From the NCBI GenBank assembly GCA_934373455.1, contig CAKRON010000015.1, positions 1-34,601 of the forward strand: a DNA stretch of 34,601 nt, in the 5' to 3' direction. Source of the stretch: an uncultured Marvinbryantia sp. Its GTDB lineage: Bacteria > Bacillota > Clostridia > Lachnospirales > Lachnospiraceae. This document shows, in pieces, positions 25,106-33,018 of this stretch. A program made the position numbers and the translations under genes. The notes under the pieces were generated by a model. That model saw nothing but the letters and a program-made list of their open reading frames with translations, had not been told where the DNA came from and ran no database searches. How positions within the stretch are numbered: the first letter of the stretch is position 1; each line of letters starts with the position of its first letter.

Positions 25106-25853
25106 CTACAGTACCTTTTTCCAGATTTTGTCCGAGAACCAGAAATGCATCATTTGCTGACGCGAATCCATTAGACTGAATTGCTTCCGCAGATACCACA
25201 ACCTGGAATCTTCCTACTTTTTTCATTTCTTTATTGCCCCATTCAGTTGGAATTACAATATCTGTAAACAGCACAGCTTCTGCATCTTTTTCCATAATGC
25301 CATTCTGTCCTCCGTGATAACGGAACAAATATTCTCCTCGATTTCCGGTATCTACCTCCTGGAAATCCGGATTTACCATTGGCAGTTTTTCAATTTCTGC
25401 CTCTGAATATCCTGGGATTTTTCCCTGTTGTAATTTTTTTGCCTCACCGGTTGTACTCCAATTACCTGTATAGGTACTGTCATAACGTATCGTCTTTCTG
25501 ATCATTTCAAGAGTTTCCTGATCTGTGACCATCTTTCCCTGGTCATCCTGAATTTTCATTCGCATCTGCAAATAACATGGCTGTGCGCCAATCCCTGCAT
25601 CTGTCACATTTTTTACCGTAGGATTTTTATAAACGGTATATCCCGGATACATGTTAATACCATCCCCATCCTCTGGATTCCATTCCGGTTCCTTCAGACT
25701 GATGTCAAAATCTCCTACCGTGAAAACGTTTGTCACTTCTTCTTTTTCCATAAAATAACTGTATGTCTGATACGCACCTGTTGCTCCAAGAACAGCTACT
25801 GCTGCAATACATCCAAAGGTTTTTCCCATCTTTTTTAATTTATTCTTTTCCAT
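25092..25853 (-). CDS. TasA-like protein 2 with SipW-type signal segment
   Basis: This 253-aa secreted protein has a basic start (MEKNKLKKMGK), a hydrophobic segment (about 14-27) and the junction TYSYFMEKEEVTNVFTVGDFDISLKEPEW, an almost textbook SipW/TasA signal region. It continues with MYPGYTVYKNPTVKNVTDAG, sharing KNPTVKN with TasA-like protein 4. AAAGGAG 6 nt before the ATG at 25853 decides this start over an in-frame ATG at 25901. No C-terminal anchor is visible, so it is a candidate polymerising subunit. It sits 20 nt downstream of TasA-like protein 1. Confidence 0.85.
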   Translation of the reverse strand: MEKNKLKKMGKTFGCIAAVAVLGATGAYQTYSYFMEKEEVTNVFTVGDFDISLKEPEWNPEDGDGINMYPGYTVYKNPTVKNVTDAGIGAQPCYLQMRMKIQDDQGKMVTDQETLEMIRKTIRYDSTYTGNWSTTGEAKKLQQGKIPGYSEAEIEKLPMVNPDFQEVDTGNRGEYLFRYHGGQNGIMEKDAEAVLFTDIVIPTEWGNKEMKKVGRFQVVVSAEAIQSNGFASANDAFLVLGQNLEKGTVDGQN

Positions 25854-25873
25854 TTTTTCTCCTTTTTGGCATA

Positions 25874-26380
25874 CTATGCCTCTATATCCATTTTTTTCCA
25901 TGCTTCTTGTCTGCTTTCTCCGGTACAGGAAACTGCTTCTCCATATACCAGAATTTCAAAATCTTCCAAATCTTCTTTTTTTATATTTTGTTTTATCTTC
26001 ACAGATTTAAATAATGTTCCTGTTGATTCACCTGGTTTTAACTTTTTCTCCCAGTAATAATATCCGTCCTTTTCTTTTGTCCACCCTCCCAAAATCTGCA
26101 GGGATTCACAAAACTGTTCTGCTTCCAGGCTGGAAAATCTGACCATCACCCGCACATAACAATCTGCTGTGGAATGACTGGTCACTGAAACACTTTTGGG
26201 AATCGTAATTCCTGGGTTCAGTTCTTTTGGTGGATTAAAATTTTCAGATATACTGATATCTGTATTTGCCGCAGTGACTTCATTCACTGTTTTCTCCTGC
26301 GCTGTCAGATAGGCAAATACTGCTCCGGTACTGATTCCTGCGATCATCAGGGCCAGCAGAACGGCTGCTGCTTTTTTCAT
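25874..26380 (-). CDS. TasA-like protein 1 with SipW-type signal segment
   Basis: This 168-aa protein is the first structural gene of the operon. It has a signal with Lys-Lys start, a hydrophobic core (about 4-22) and the junction AYLTAQEKTVNEVTAANTDISISENF, followed by NPGITIPKSVSVTSHSTADCYVRVMVRF, as in TasA-type domains. Two Cys (in STADCYV and EQFCES) might form a disulphide. GAAAGGAT 6 nt before the ATG at 26380 fixes the start; the frame extends upstream to a TTG at 26452, but that part overlaps the structured leader. A small fibre subunit role is inferred. Confidence 0.83.
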   Translation of the reverse strand: MKKAAAVLLALMIAGISTGAVFAYLTAQEKTVNEVTAANTDISISENFNPPKELNPGITIPKSVSVTSHSTADCYVRVMVRFSSLEAEQFCESLQILGGWTKEKDGYYYWEKKLKPGESTGTLFKSVKIKQNIKKEDLEDFEILVYGEAVSCTGESRQEAWKKMDIEA

Positions 26381-26547
26381 GTTCTTATCCTTTCTCATTT
26401 TTGTCCTGGACCTGTTCAAGAATGCTGTACGCCACTGCGTACTGTTACGCAATCATAAGCATCACCTCTATATTCTTTTTATAAAGTTGGAATAAATGGC
26501 AGAATTGCCGGATTCCTTTTGGAAATACGAATGTATCTCCGATGAAC
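26381..26547 (-). promoter_or_regulatory. Structured 5' leader of the SipW/TasA operon
   Basis: The leader holds three hairpins: GGAGATAC-ATTC-GTATTTCC (26521-26540), a nested stem with GGAAT/ATTCC and GGCA-ATTC-TGCC (26489-26516), and GTACGC-AGTG-GCGTAC (26427-26442) inside ATGCT/AGCAT (26422-26462). The 3' arm of hairpin 1 (TTTCC) can alternatively pair with the 5' arm of hairpin 2 (GGAA), so mutually exclusive folds are possible. No known riboswitch consensus was recognised. Confidence 0.5.
26445..26456 (-). CDS. Three-codon leader ORF (Met-Ile-Ala)
   Basis: ATG ATT GCG TAA is preceded at 5 nt by AGAGGTGA, the strongest ribosome binding site in the leader, yet the frame closes after three codons. 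It lies in the loop region of the ATGCT/AGCAT stem, so ribosome binding would melt hairpin 3. This may be a regulatory upstream ORF or a ribosome standby site; expression is unproven. Confidence 0.35.
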   Translation of the reverse strand: MIA

Positions 26548-26553
26548 ATCTAT

Positions 26554-26582
26554 ACTATATCATTATATTTCACATATTGCAA
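26554..26582 (-). promoter_or_regulatory. Promoter of the SipW/TasA operon
   Basis: On the minus strand TTGCAA (26582-26577), 17-bp spacer, TATAGT (26559-26554, 5 of 6). Transcription would start near 26547, just before hairpin 1 of the leader. Confidence 0.55.
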
Positions 26583-26637
26583 GTATATTTTACTTTTTAT
26601 TTTCATAACATTTAAAAAAACAAGACGGAGTGTATTC

Positions 26638-28377
26638 ATGACAAGAAAATTCTCTCGTTTTATCATAGTATTATGTATCTTCTCCTTATGCTCTCTTTTT
26701 TTATTTTTTCATCTTTTCTCCACATTTACTACCCGTACTTTTCACAAGTTCACAGACAGCCTTTTCCGGGAAGAAGCTTCCTCCAGTACACTGACACTTC
26801 ATTATACGCTGCAGTCTCCCAAGTCATTCGGAATATCTGATGTTCCTGTGTGCTATGATTCTGTCAGTCAAACAACAGTTTCCCCGCAAAAATATCTGGA
26901 GTATTTATCTTCCATAGACTCTTCCAGTCTTTCTCTTTCTGATCAGATTACTTACGATGTTCTGTTTCTTCTTTTTCAGCAGTCTGCAGCTTCTCAGAAT
27001 TTCACCGGTTATGCAGAGCCACTTGGTTCCACTATTGGCATTCAGGCTCAGCTTCCCGTCCTTTTATGTGAATATTCCTTTACTTCCAAAGATGATGTTC
27101 TTACATATCTTGACCTGCTTTCTACCACAGACCAGTATTTTTCTTCTCTGCTTGCCTATGAAAGGGAAAAAGCTGCTGCCGGTCTGTTTATGCCAGATTC
27201 CTGTGCAGACGGAATTATTTCCCAATGTCTTTCGTTTATTGAGAAAGATCCAGAAGACCATCTCCTGGTTACTGTTTTTAATCAAAAATTACAGAAGCTT
27301 TCTTTTCTTTCTGAAAAAGAAAAAACTTTCTTGCAAGATGAAAATTTAAAAACTGTTACAAATCATGTATTTCCGGCCTATCAGTTACTCACCCAGGGAC
27401 TGCGTTCTCTAAAAAAGAACTGTAAAAATCAGATGGGACTTTATTATCTGCCAAAAGGAAAAGCTTATTACGAATATCTTGTACAGTCATCCACCGGTTC
27501 CATTCTTTCCATTCCAGCTATTCAAAATCGTATTCAGACGCAGCTTCTGAGCGATGCTGCCAGCTGCCGGGAACTTCTTTCCCAATATCCGGATCTGGAT
27601 CAGCTGACCTTATCTGATCTGCCTTCTGATCCGACAGATATTCTGGAAGACCTTCAAACACATATGACAAATGATTTTCCGTCTGCCCCTCAGACTACTT
27701 ATAGCCTGAAATATGTGGATCAGTCTCTGTCAGATTTCTTGAGCCCCGCTTTTTATCTGACTGCTCCCATTGACAATCCAGACCAGAATATTATTTATTT
27801 AAATCCGGGTGCCGGTTATGAAGGGCTTGATCTGTACACAACCCTTGCCCATGAAGGTTATCCTGGTCACTTGTACCAAAATTTGTATTCTTCCGCTTAT
27901 CTTCCACCCATTCGCCAGCTCCTGAACTTTGGTGGATATACAGAAGGATGGGCAACTTATGTGGAAATGATCAGCTACTCTTATGCAGCCGAAGGAAAAT
28001 CTGATCATGAAGCTGCTGCCATATTTCTTGCCCAAAAACAGCGTTCCATGATGCTTGGTATTTCTTCTCTCCTTGATATTTTTATTCATTACTATGGATT
28101 CACCCGGGACAATATTTCTCATTTTTTGTCTGAGATGGGAATTTCTTCTAAAGCAGCTGTTAACTCCATATATGATGCAGCTCTGGAATCACCTGCCAAT
28201 TATCTGAAATACTATCTCGGATATTTGACATTCCTGGATCTTCAGGCTTACTGCCAGCAAAAATGGCCGGATCAGTTTCAGCTTTCCGACTTTCATAAAA
28301 GAGTTCTGGAAATCGGTCCATGTCAGTTTCCTGTACTGGAAAAATACCTGAAACTGTGCTATACTGATGCATTATAA
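26638..28377 (+). CDS. DUF885 family peptidase-like membrane or secreted protein
   Basis: This 579-aa protein belongs to the DUF885 family of zinc-peptidase-like proteins. The N terminus is a signal peptide or anchor (residues about 8-27, very hydrophobic, no clear lipobox). The family motif HEGYPGH (His405, Glu406, His411) and GGYTEGWATYVEM downstream give a plausible metal site. Residues about 60-380 are helix-rich, typical of DUF885. The ATG at 26638 is chosen for GGAG 7 nt upstream and the signal that follows; the frame extends to 26542 but lacks a site there. It is divergent from the SipW operon and followed 17 nt later by gdpP, so it may be cotranscribed with it. Substrate unknown. Confidence 0.87.
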   Translation: MTRKFSRFIIVLCIFSLCSLFLFFHLFSTFTTRTFHKFTDSLFREEASSSTLTLHYTLQSPKSFGISDVPVCYDSVSQTTVSPQKYLEYLSSIDSSSLSLSDQITYDVLFLLFQQSAASQNFTGYAEPLGSTIGIQAQLPVLLCEYSFTSKDDVLTYLDLLSTTDQYFSSLLAYEREKAAAGLFMPDSCADGIISQCLSFIEKDPEDHLLVTVFNQKLQKLSFLSEKEKTFLQDENLKTVTNHVFPAYQLLTQGLRSLKKNCKNQMGLYYLPKGKAYYEYLVQSSTGSILSIPAIQNRIQTQLLSDAASCRELLSQYPDLDQLTLSDLPSDPTDILEDLQTHMTNDFPSAPQTTYSLKYVDQSLSDFLSPAFYLTAPIDNPDQNIIYLNPGAGYEGLDLYTTLAHEGYPGHLYQNLYSSAYLPPIRQLLNFGGYTEGWATYVEMISYSYAAEGKSDHEAAAIFLAQKQRSMMLGISSLLDIFIHYYGFTRDNISHFLSEMGISSKAAVNSIYDAALESPANYLKYYLGYLTFLDLQAYCQQKWPDQFQLSDFHKRVLEIGPCQFPVLEKYLKLCYTDAL

Positions 28378-28394
28378 ATGATAGGAGTGATATT

Positions 28395-30440
28395 ATGAAA
28401 CACCAGGTATCCTGGGGAGGTAAATTAAAATCCTACCTGGAATGGCCTATTTTTGTGATTGTCCTGCTTTTTATTATGGATATAGCGGTGTTTGCCTGCA
28501 GTAAACAGGCTGGGCTGATCGCCCTTTTGTTTACCTGCATTTATCTCATCGTTATGATTGCACTGTTTTTTGTGTATAAACCATCCGTAATGAAAGAACT
28601 GGTGTCTTTTGCTGCCGAATATGGCCAGGTTCAGCGTCAGATGCTGGAAGATTTCAGCATTCCTTACGGACTCCTGGATATCGATGGCAAGACCGTATGG
28701 ATGAACCACCAGATGTTGGCTCTGTTCGATAAAACCAATCGCTGCCATCAGGTCATTACCACTTTAATCCCGGATCTTTGTCCTTCACAGCTTCCTCATG
28801 AAAATGAGACAACAGAGATCGAGACAGTCATCAATGGGAAAAATTTCCGGATTCAGGTAAAAAGAATTCATATTGACGAATGGCAGTCTTCTTCTGATCT
28901 GTTAATTGTTCCGGACGATCAGAGTTATCTCTATGCATTGTATATGTTTGATGATACCGAACTGAAGAAATACATGCGTCTGAATGAAGAACAGCAGCTG
29001 GTTGTGGGACTGATCTATATTGACAATTATGACGAAGTTCTGGACAGTATGGACGATGTACGTAAATCTCTTCTTCTGGCTCTGATTGATCGAAAAATTG
29101 ACAAATATATCAGCAGTCATCAGGGAATTATGAAAAAGCTGGAAAAAGACAAATATTTTATTATTATCCAACAGCGTTACCTGACCAGCATGCAGGAAAG
29201 CCGCTTTTCACTGATGGAAGATATTAAGACTGTCAGCGTCGGTAACGAAATGAACATTACTCTGAGCATCGGAATCGGTACAAACGGCAAGAATTATCAG
29301 GAAAATTATTCCTTTGCCCATGCCGCAATCGACCTTGCACTTGGTCGAGGCGGCGACCAGGCCGTTGTCAAAGATGCAGCTTCTATTACCTACTACGGCG
29401 GCAAATCCCAGCAGGTTGAGAAGAGCACCCGCGTCAGAGCCCGTGTAAAAGCTCAGGCTCTTCTGGAAATTATCAATGCCAAAGACGATGTGGTTATTAT
29501 GGGGCATAAAATTACCGATATTGATACTTTCGGTTCTGCCATCGGTATTTTCCGTGCTGCCAGAAGTGTGGGAAAAAGGGCTTATATTTTGATTGACAGC
29601 AACAGTCACTCTATTACGCCATACCTGAATATGTTCCTGGAAAATAAAGACTATGAACCGGACATGTTCATTAATCATCAAATGGCAGACGAGCTGGTAG
29701 ATGATAATACTGTTCTGGTTGTGGTAGATACCAATCGTCCAAGCAATACAGAATATCCTGATCTTCTTGACCGTGCAAAGAATATTGTGGTTCTGGATCA
29801 TCATCGTCAGAGCAGCGAAATCATTCGCAATGCTACACTTTCCTACACAGAACCATACGCCTCCTCTGCCTGTGAAATGGTTGCGGAGATCCTTCAGTAC
29901 TTTAATGAGGGCGTGAAGCTGACACGTATTGAAGCTGATTGTGTATATGCCGGAATTATTGTTGATACCAATAATTTTCTTGCCAAAACCGGTATTCGTA
30001 CTTTTGAAGCAGCTGCATATCTGCGCCGCTGCGGTGCAGATGTTACCCGCGTAAGAAAGATCATGCGAAATGACGTTCATTCCTACAAGGCTCGTGCAGA
30101 AGCTATCCAAAAAGCTGAGCTTTATCATGAGTGTTATGCCATCAGTATTCTGCCAAGCCAAAATCTGGACATTCCGACCATCATTGGCGCTCAGGCTGCC
30201 AATGAACTTCTGAATATTATCGGAGTCAAGGCTTCCTTTATTCTGACCAGCTATAACAATATCATTTATATCAGTGCAAGATCCATTGACGAAGTCAATG
30301 TGCAGATCATTATGGAACGTCTTGGCGGCGGCGGCCATATGAACATTGCCGGTGCTCAGCTTGCCGGTATCTCTGCTGAAGCTGCCAAAGCAAAATTAAA
30401 AGAAACACTGGACGCTATGATTGAAGAAGGCGCCATATAG
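28395..30440 (+). CDS. gdpP: Cyclic-di-AMP phosphodiesterase GdpP
   Basis: GdpP hydrolyses c-di-AMP to pApA and so controls osmotic and wall homeostasis. The 681-aa membrane protein has two N-terminal helices (about 17-34 and 40-61), a PAS-like domain (about 80-190), a degenerate GGDEF domain (about 200-325) and the DHH/DHHA1 catalytic unit: GHKITDIDTFG (His371, Asp375, Asp377), VVVDTN (Asp445), LDHH (Asp468, His469, His470), GIIVDTNNF, and GGGGHMNIAGAQ near the C terminus. AGGAG precedes the ATG. It leads into rplI 15 nt later, the arrangement found in many Firmicutes. Confidence 0.96.
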   Translation: MKHQVSWGGKLKSYLEWPIFVIVLLFIMDIAVFACSKQAGLIALLFTCIYLIVMIALFFVYKPSVMKELVSFAAEYGQVQRQMLEDFSIPYGLLDIDGKTVWMNHQMLALFDKTNRCHQVITTLIPDLCPSQLPHENETTEIETVINGKNFRIQVKRIHIDEWQSSSDLLIVPDDQSYLYALYMFDDTELKKYMRLNEEQQLVVGLIYIDNYDEVLDSMDDVRKSLLLALIDRKIDKYISSHQGIMKKLEKDKYFIIIQQRYLTSMQESRFSLMEDIKTVSVGNEMNITLSIGIGTNGKNYQENYSFAHAAIDLALGRGGDQAVVKDAASITYYGGKSQQVEKSTRVRARVKAQALLEIINAKDDVVIMGHKITDIDTFGSAIGIFRAARSVGKRAYILIDSNSHSITPYLNMFLENKDYEPDMFINHQMADELVDDNTVLVVVDTNRPSNTEYPDLLDRAKNIVVLDHHRQSSEIIRNATLSYTEPYASSACEMVAEILQYFNEGVKLTRIEADCVYAGIIVDTNNFLAKTGIRTFEAAAYLRRCGADVTRVRKIMRNDVHSYKARAEAIQKAELYHECYAISILPSQNLDIPTIIGAQAANELLNIIGVKASFILTSYNNIIYISARSIDEVNVQIIMERLGGGGHMNIAGAQLAGISAEAAKAKLKETLDAMIEEGAI

Positions 30441-30455
30441 AAAAGGAGTATTATT

Positions 30456-30902
30456 ATGAAAGTAATTTTATTAGAAGATGTAAAATCTCTTGGAAAAAAA
30501 GGTGAAACTGTAAATGTAAGCGACGGATATGCAAGAAATATGCTGTTTCCAAAAAAATTAGGTATCGAAGCTACACCTAAGAACTTAAACGATCTGAAGC
30601 TCCAGAAAGCCAATCAGGCAAAAGTTGCACAGGAACAGTTAGAGGCTGCCAAAGCTTTTGCTGAAGTGCTTGCGTCTAAAGAAATCATCTTGTCCATCAA
30701 AGTTGGCGAAGGCGGAAAGACATTTGGTTCTGTTTCATCCAAAGAAATTGCCGAAGCTGCTAAGAAACAGTTTGATCTGGACATTGACAAAAAGAAAATC
30801 CAGCTGCCAAATCCAATCCGTGGACTTGGTACAACAGAAGTCAGTGTAAAACTTCACCCACAGGTTACTGCTTCTCTGAAAGTAACTGTAAAAGAAGCTT
30901 AA
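30456..30902 (+). CDS. rplI: 50S ribosomal protein L9
   Basis: Structural protein of the large subunit that binds 23S rRNA domain V. The 148-aa length is typical. The signature [24 protein letters not shown] (about 13-36) is in the N-terminal RNA-binding domain, joined by a long helix (about 40-75) to the C-terminal domain. AAAGGAG lies 7-8 nt before the ATG. It sits between gdpP and dnaB in the conserved order, 15 nt from each. Confidence 0.98.
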   Translation: MKVILLEDVKSLGKKGETVNVSDGYARNMLFPKKLGIEATPKNLNDLKLQKANQAKVAQEQLEAAKAFAEVLASKEIILSIKVGEGGKTFGSVSSKEIAEAAKKQFDLDIDKKKIQLPNPIRGLGTTEVSVKLHPQVTASLKVTVKEA

Positions 30903-30917
30903 GGGACTGCAGACATT

Positions 30918-32246
30918 ATGGAAGAAACTCTTATCAAACGGGTGCTGCCCAACAGTCCTGAAGCAGAACAGTCCGTCATTGGTTCCATGATTATGGATTC
31001 AGAAGCCATTATGACTGCTTCTGAAATACTGACAAGCGAAGATTTTTATCAACGGCAATATGGCATCCTGTTTGATGCCATGGTAGAACTTTACAATGAA
31101 GGAAAAGCCGTAGACCTGGTTACTCTTCAAGACCGTCTGAAAGAAAAAGATGTGCCGCCTGAGGTTGCCAGCCTTGAATTCGTAAAGGATATTCTGGATT
31201 CCGTATATACTTCCGCACATATTCGTCAGTATGCTTCTATTGTCCACGAAAAAGCCATGCTTCGCAGGCTGATCCGTACAACGGAAGGCATTGCAAATGC
31301 CTGTTATGCCGGCAAAGAATCCATGGAAGATATTTTTGTGGATACAGAAAAACAGATTTTTGATATCATTCAGCAAAATACATCCGGAGAATATGTTCCA
31401 ATCAAAGATGTTGTATTAAATGCTCTGGATAAAATTGAGATGGCTTCCAGAACAAAAGGAAATGTCACAGGTATTCCAACCGGTTTTATTGACCTTGATT
31501 ATAAAACTGCCGGTTTTCAGCCATCCGACTTAATTTTGGTAGCTGCCCGTCCTTCTATGGGTAAGACAGCTCTTGTACTGAATATTGCACAGCACATGGC
31601 CTTTCGTGAAGATGTAACTGTTGCTGTATTCAGTCTGGAAATGTCAAAGGAGCAGTTGGTCAATCGACTGCTTTCTCTGGAATCCCGGGTAGACTCCCAA
31701 TCTATCCGAACCGGTAATCTGACGGACGAGGATTGGAGTAAGTTGATCGAAGGTGCCGGTGTTATTGGCAAATCTCACCTGATCATCGATGATACTCCTG
31801 GTATTTCCGTTACCGAATTGCGAAGCAAATGCCGTAAATTCAAAATGGAACATAATCTCGGAATCATCATCATCGACTACCTGCAGCTTATGACCGGAAG
31901 TAAGCGCAGTGAATCCAGACAGCAGGAAATCTCAGATATTTCCCGTTCTCTGAAGGCTGTTGCCCGTGAATTAAATGTCCCGGTTGTAGCACTGTCCCAG
32001 TTGAGCCGTGCCGTAGAACAGCGTCCGGATCATCGGCCAATGCTTTCTGACCTGCGTGAATCCGGTGCGATCGAACAGGATGCCGACGTAGTTATGTTTA
32101 TCTACCGAGATGATTATTATAACAAAGATACGGCTAAACCCAATGTCGCTGAAATCATTATTGCCAAACAGCGAAACGGCGCAATTGGAACAATTGAACT
32201 GGCCTGGCTGCCTCAATATACCAAGTTTGCGAATATGAAAAAATAA
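30918..32246 (+). CDS. dnaB: Replicative DNA helicase DnaB
   Basis: DnaB is the hexameric 5'-3' helicase at the replication fork. The 442-aa protein has the N-terminal DnaB domain (about 10-110), a linker, and the RecA-like C-terminal domain with Walker A ARPSMGKT (210-217), Walker B IIIIDYLQLM, and QLSRAVEQR. No intein is present. The ribosome binding site is weak (AGGGA, about 11 nt from the ATG). A strong terminator begins at the stop codon, ending the gdpP-rplI-dnaB transcript. Confidence 0.98.
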   Translation: MEETLIKRVLPNSPEAEQSVIGSMIMDSEAIMTASEILTSEDFYQRQYGILFDAMVELYNEGKAVDLVTLQDRLKEKDVPPEVASLEFVKDILDSVYTSAHIRQYASIVHEKAMLRRLIRTTEGIANACYAGKESMEDIFVDTEKQIFDIIQQNTSGEYVPIKDVVLNALDKIEMASRTKGNVTGIPTGFIDLDYKTAGFQPSDLILVAARPSMGKTALVLNIAQHMAFREDVTVAVFSLEMSKEQLVNRLLSLESRVDSQSIRTGNLTDEDWSKLIEGAGVIGKSHLIIDDTPGISVTELRSKCRKFKMEHNLGIIIIDYLQLMTGSKRSESRQQEISDISRSLKAVARELNVPVVALSQLSRAVEQRPDHRPMLSDLRESGAIEQDADVVMFIYRDDYYNKDTAKPNVAEIIIAKQRNGAIGTIELAWLPQYTKFANMKK

Positions 32247-32270
32247 AAAAGGCACACGATGCCTTTTTTT
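32245..32270 (+). terminator. Rho-independent terminator after dnaB
   Basis: AAAAAAGGCA and TGCCTTTTTT form a 10-bp stem with loop CACGA, followed by T. The A-run on the left would also allow function on the minus strand. Confidence 0.9.
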
Positions 32271-32339
32271 ATTGCATAAATATAGTTTTAACTGGTAATA
32301 ATTACAATCTGAAACCCTGTTATTTACCATTTTTACCTG

Positions 32340-32357
32340 TATGATCAGAGTATCATA
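32340..32357. promoter_or_regulatory. Candidate operator of the XRE regulator pair
   Basis: TATGAT-N6-ATCATA is a perfect inverted repeat 22 bp before the GTG start of the first XRE gene. A second palindrome, GTAATAATTAC, lies at 32295-32305. Autoregulatory binding is inferred; a clear promoter could not be fixed (TATGAT itself may serve as the -10 box). Confidence 0.45.
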
Positions 32358-32378
32358 TTGTAAAGGAAAGGTATTGTC

Positions 32379-32723
32379 GTGAATAACATACAATCTCTTC
32401 GTAAAGAAAAGAATATATCGCAGACCCGCCTGAGTATTGAATTGGAAGTATCCCAAGAAACTATCAGCGCTTATGAAAATGGCAGGCATTATCCCAGCGC
32501 AAAATCTCTGTTAAAATTGCGGGAAATTTTTAATGTCAGCATTGATTACATCCTTGGTCTGACCGATCAGCGCTATCCAGTTATTCAAAAAAGTGATCTT
32601 TCAGAAGATGAACTTTTTCTCTTGCATGAATATCGACAAATGGATTATCTGGGTCGTGAAAACTTAAAGGCTTATATGACGGGATTTCGTGCCTCACGGC
32701 AGCAAACCAGACAAGAGTTATGA
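32379..32723 (+). CDS. XRE family transcriptional regulator 1
   Basis: This 114-aa protein has an N-terminal Cro/CI-type helix-turn-helix (IQSLRKEKNISQTRLSIELEVSQETISAYENGR, residues 4-36) followed by SIDYILGLTD, the usual end of this domain, and a helical C-terminal half that may dimerise. It starts at GTG, with AAAGG about 7 nt upstream. Its stop overlaps the start of the next XRE gene as ATGA, so the two are made together. It lies between the dnaB terminator and the recombinase and probably regulates the mobile element or itself. Confidence 0.88.
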   Translation: MNNIQSLRKEKNISQTRLSIELEVSQETISAYENGRHYPSAKSLLKLREIFNVSIDYILGLTDQRYPVIQKSDLSEDELFLLHEYRQMDYLGRENLKAYMTGFRASRQQTRQEL

Positions 32724-32980
32724 ATACAAGATTATTTGATTTGCGTATGGGGAAGAATCTGACACAGACAAACATCGCTCATTCTTTAAACTGCAGTCAG
32801 CGTATGTACAGCCGCTATGAACGTGGCGAAGTAGATATTCCACTTTCACTTCTGGTAGAACTTGCCAGATATCACGATACCAGTATTGATTATCTTTTAA
32901 AACTTACAGATGTACCAAATGCATATCCGCATAAAAAAAGCCCTCATTCGGGCGGTGCCCGTAAAACAGGAAAAAATTAA
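32720..32980 (+). CDS. XRE family transcriptional regulator 2
   Basis: This 86-aa helix-turn-helix protein (FDLRMGKNLTQTNIAHSLNCSQRMYSRYERGE, residues 6-37; SIDYLLKLTD) is a paralogue of the preceding one, with a basic, probably disordered C-terminal tail from about residue 68. The part of the gene encoding the tail overlaps a hairpin that can terminate minus-strand transcription from the recombinase. The pair may act as a heterodimer or as an opposing switch; this is inference. Confidence 0.85.
   Translation: MNTRLFDLRMGKNLTQTNIAHSLNCSQRMYSRYERGEVDIPLSLLVELARYHDTSIDYLLKLTDVPNAYPHKKSPHSGGARKTGKN
32933..32953 (-). terminator. Terminator for the minus-strand recombinase gene (distal)
   Basis: On the minus strand GCCC-N6-GGGC is followed by a run of seven T. 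It lies inside the 3' end of the second XRE gene, so convergent transcripts overlap here. Confidence 0.6.
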
Positions 32981-32997
32981 AAGTCCCGATTTTCGGG
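32969..32997 (-). terminator. Terminator for the minus-strand recombinase gene (proximal)
   Basis: On the minus strand CCCGA-N3-TCGGG (32997-32985) is followed by ACTTTTAATTTTTT. A further stable hairpin, CGTGAC-TTCG-GTCACG on the plus strand (33008-33023), overlaps the recombinase stop codon. Confidence 0.65.
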
Positions 32998-33018
32998 GAG
33001 AGTACGACGTGACTTCGG

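Noticed and set aside
26577..26603. Plus-strand promoter for the DUF885 gene using the palindromic TTGCAA
   Set aside because: The best -10 (TATTTT) is only 15 bp away and poorly matched; no convincing plus-strand promoter was found.
29208..30338. 376-codon antisense frame over gdpP
   Set aside because: The sense strand is a clear GdpP with all catalytic motifs; the antisense frame shows no family features.
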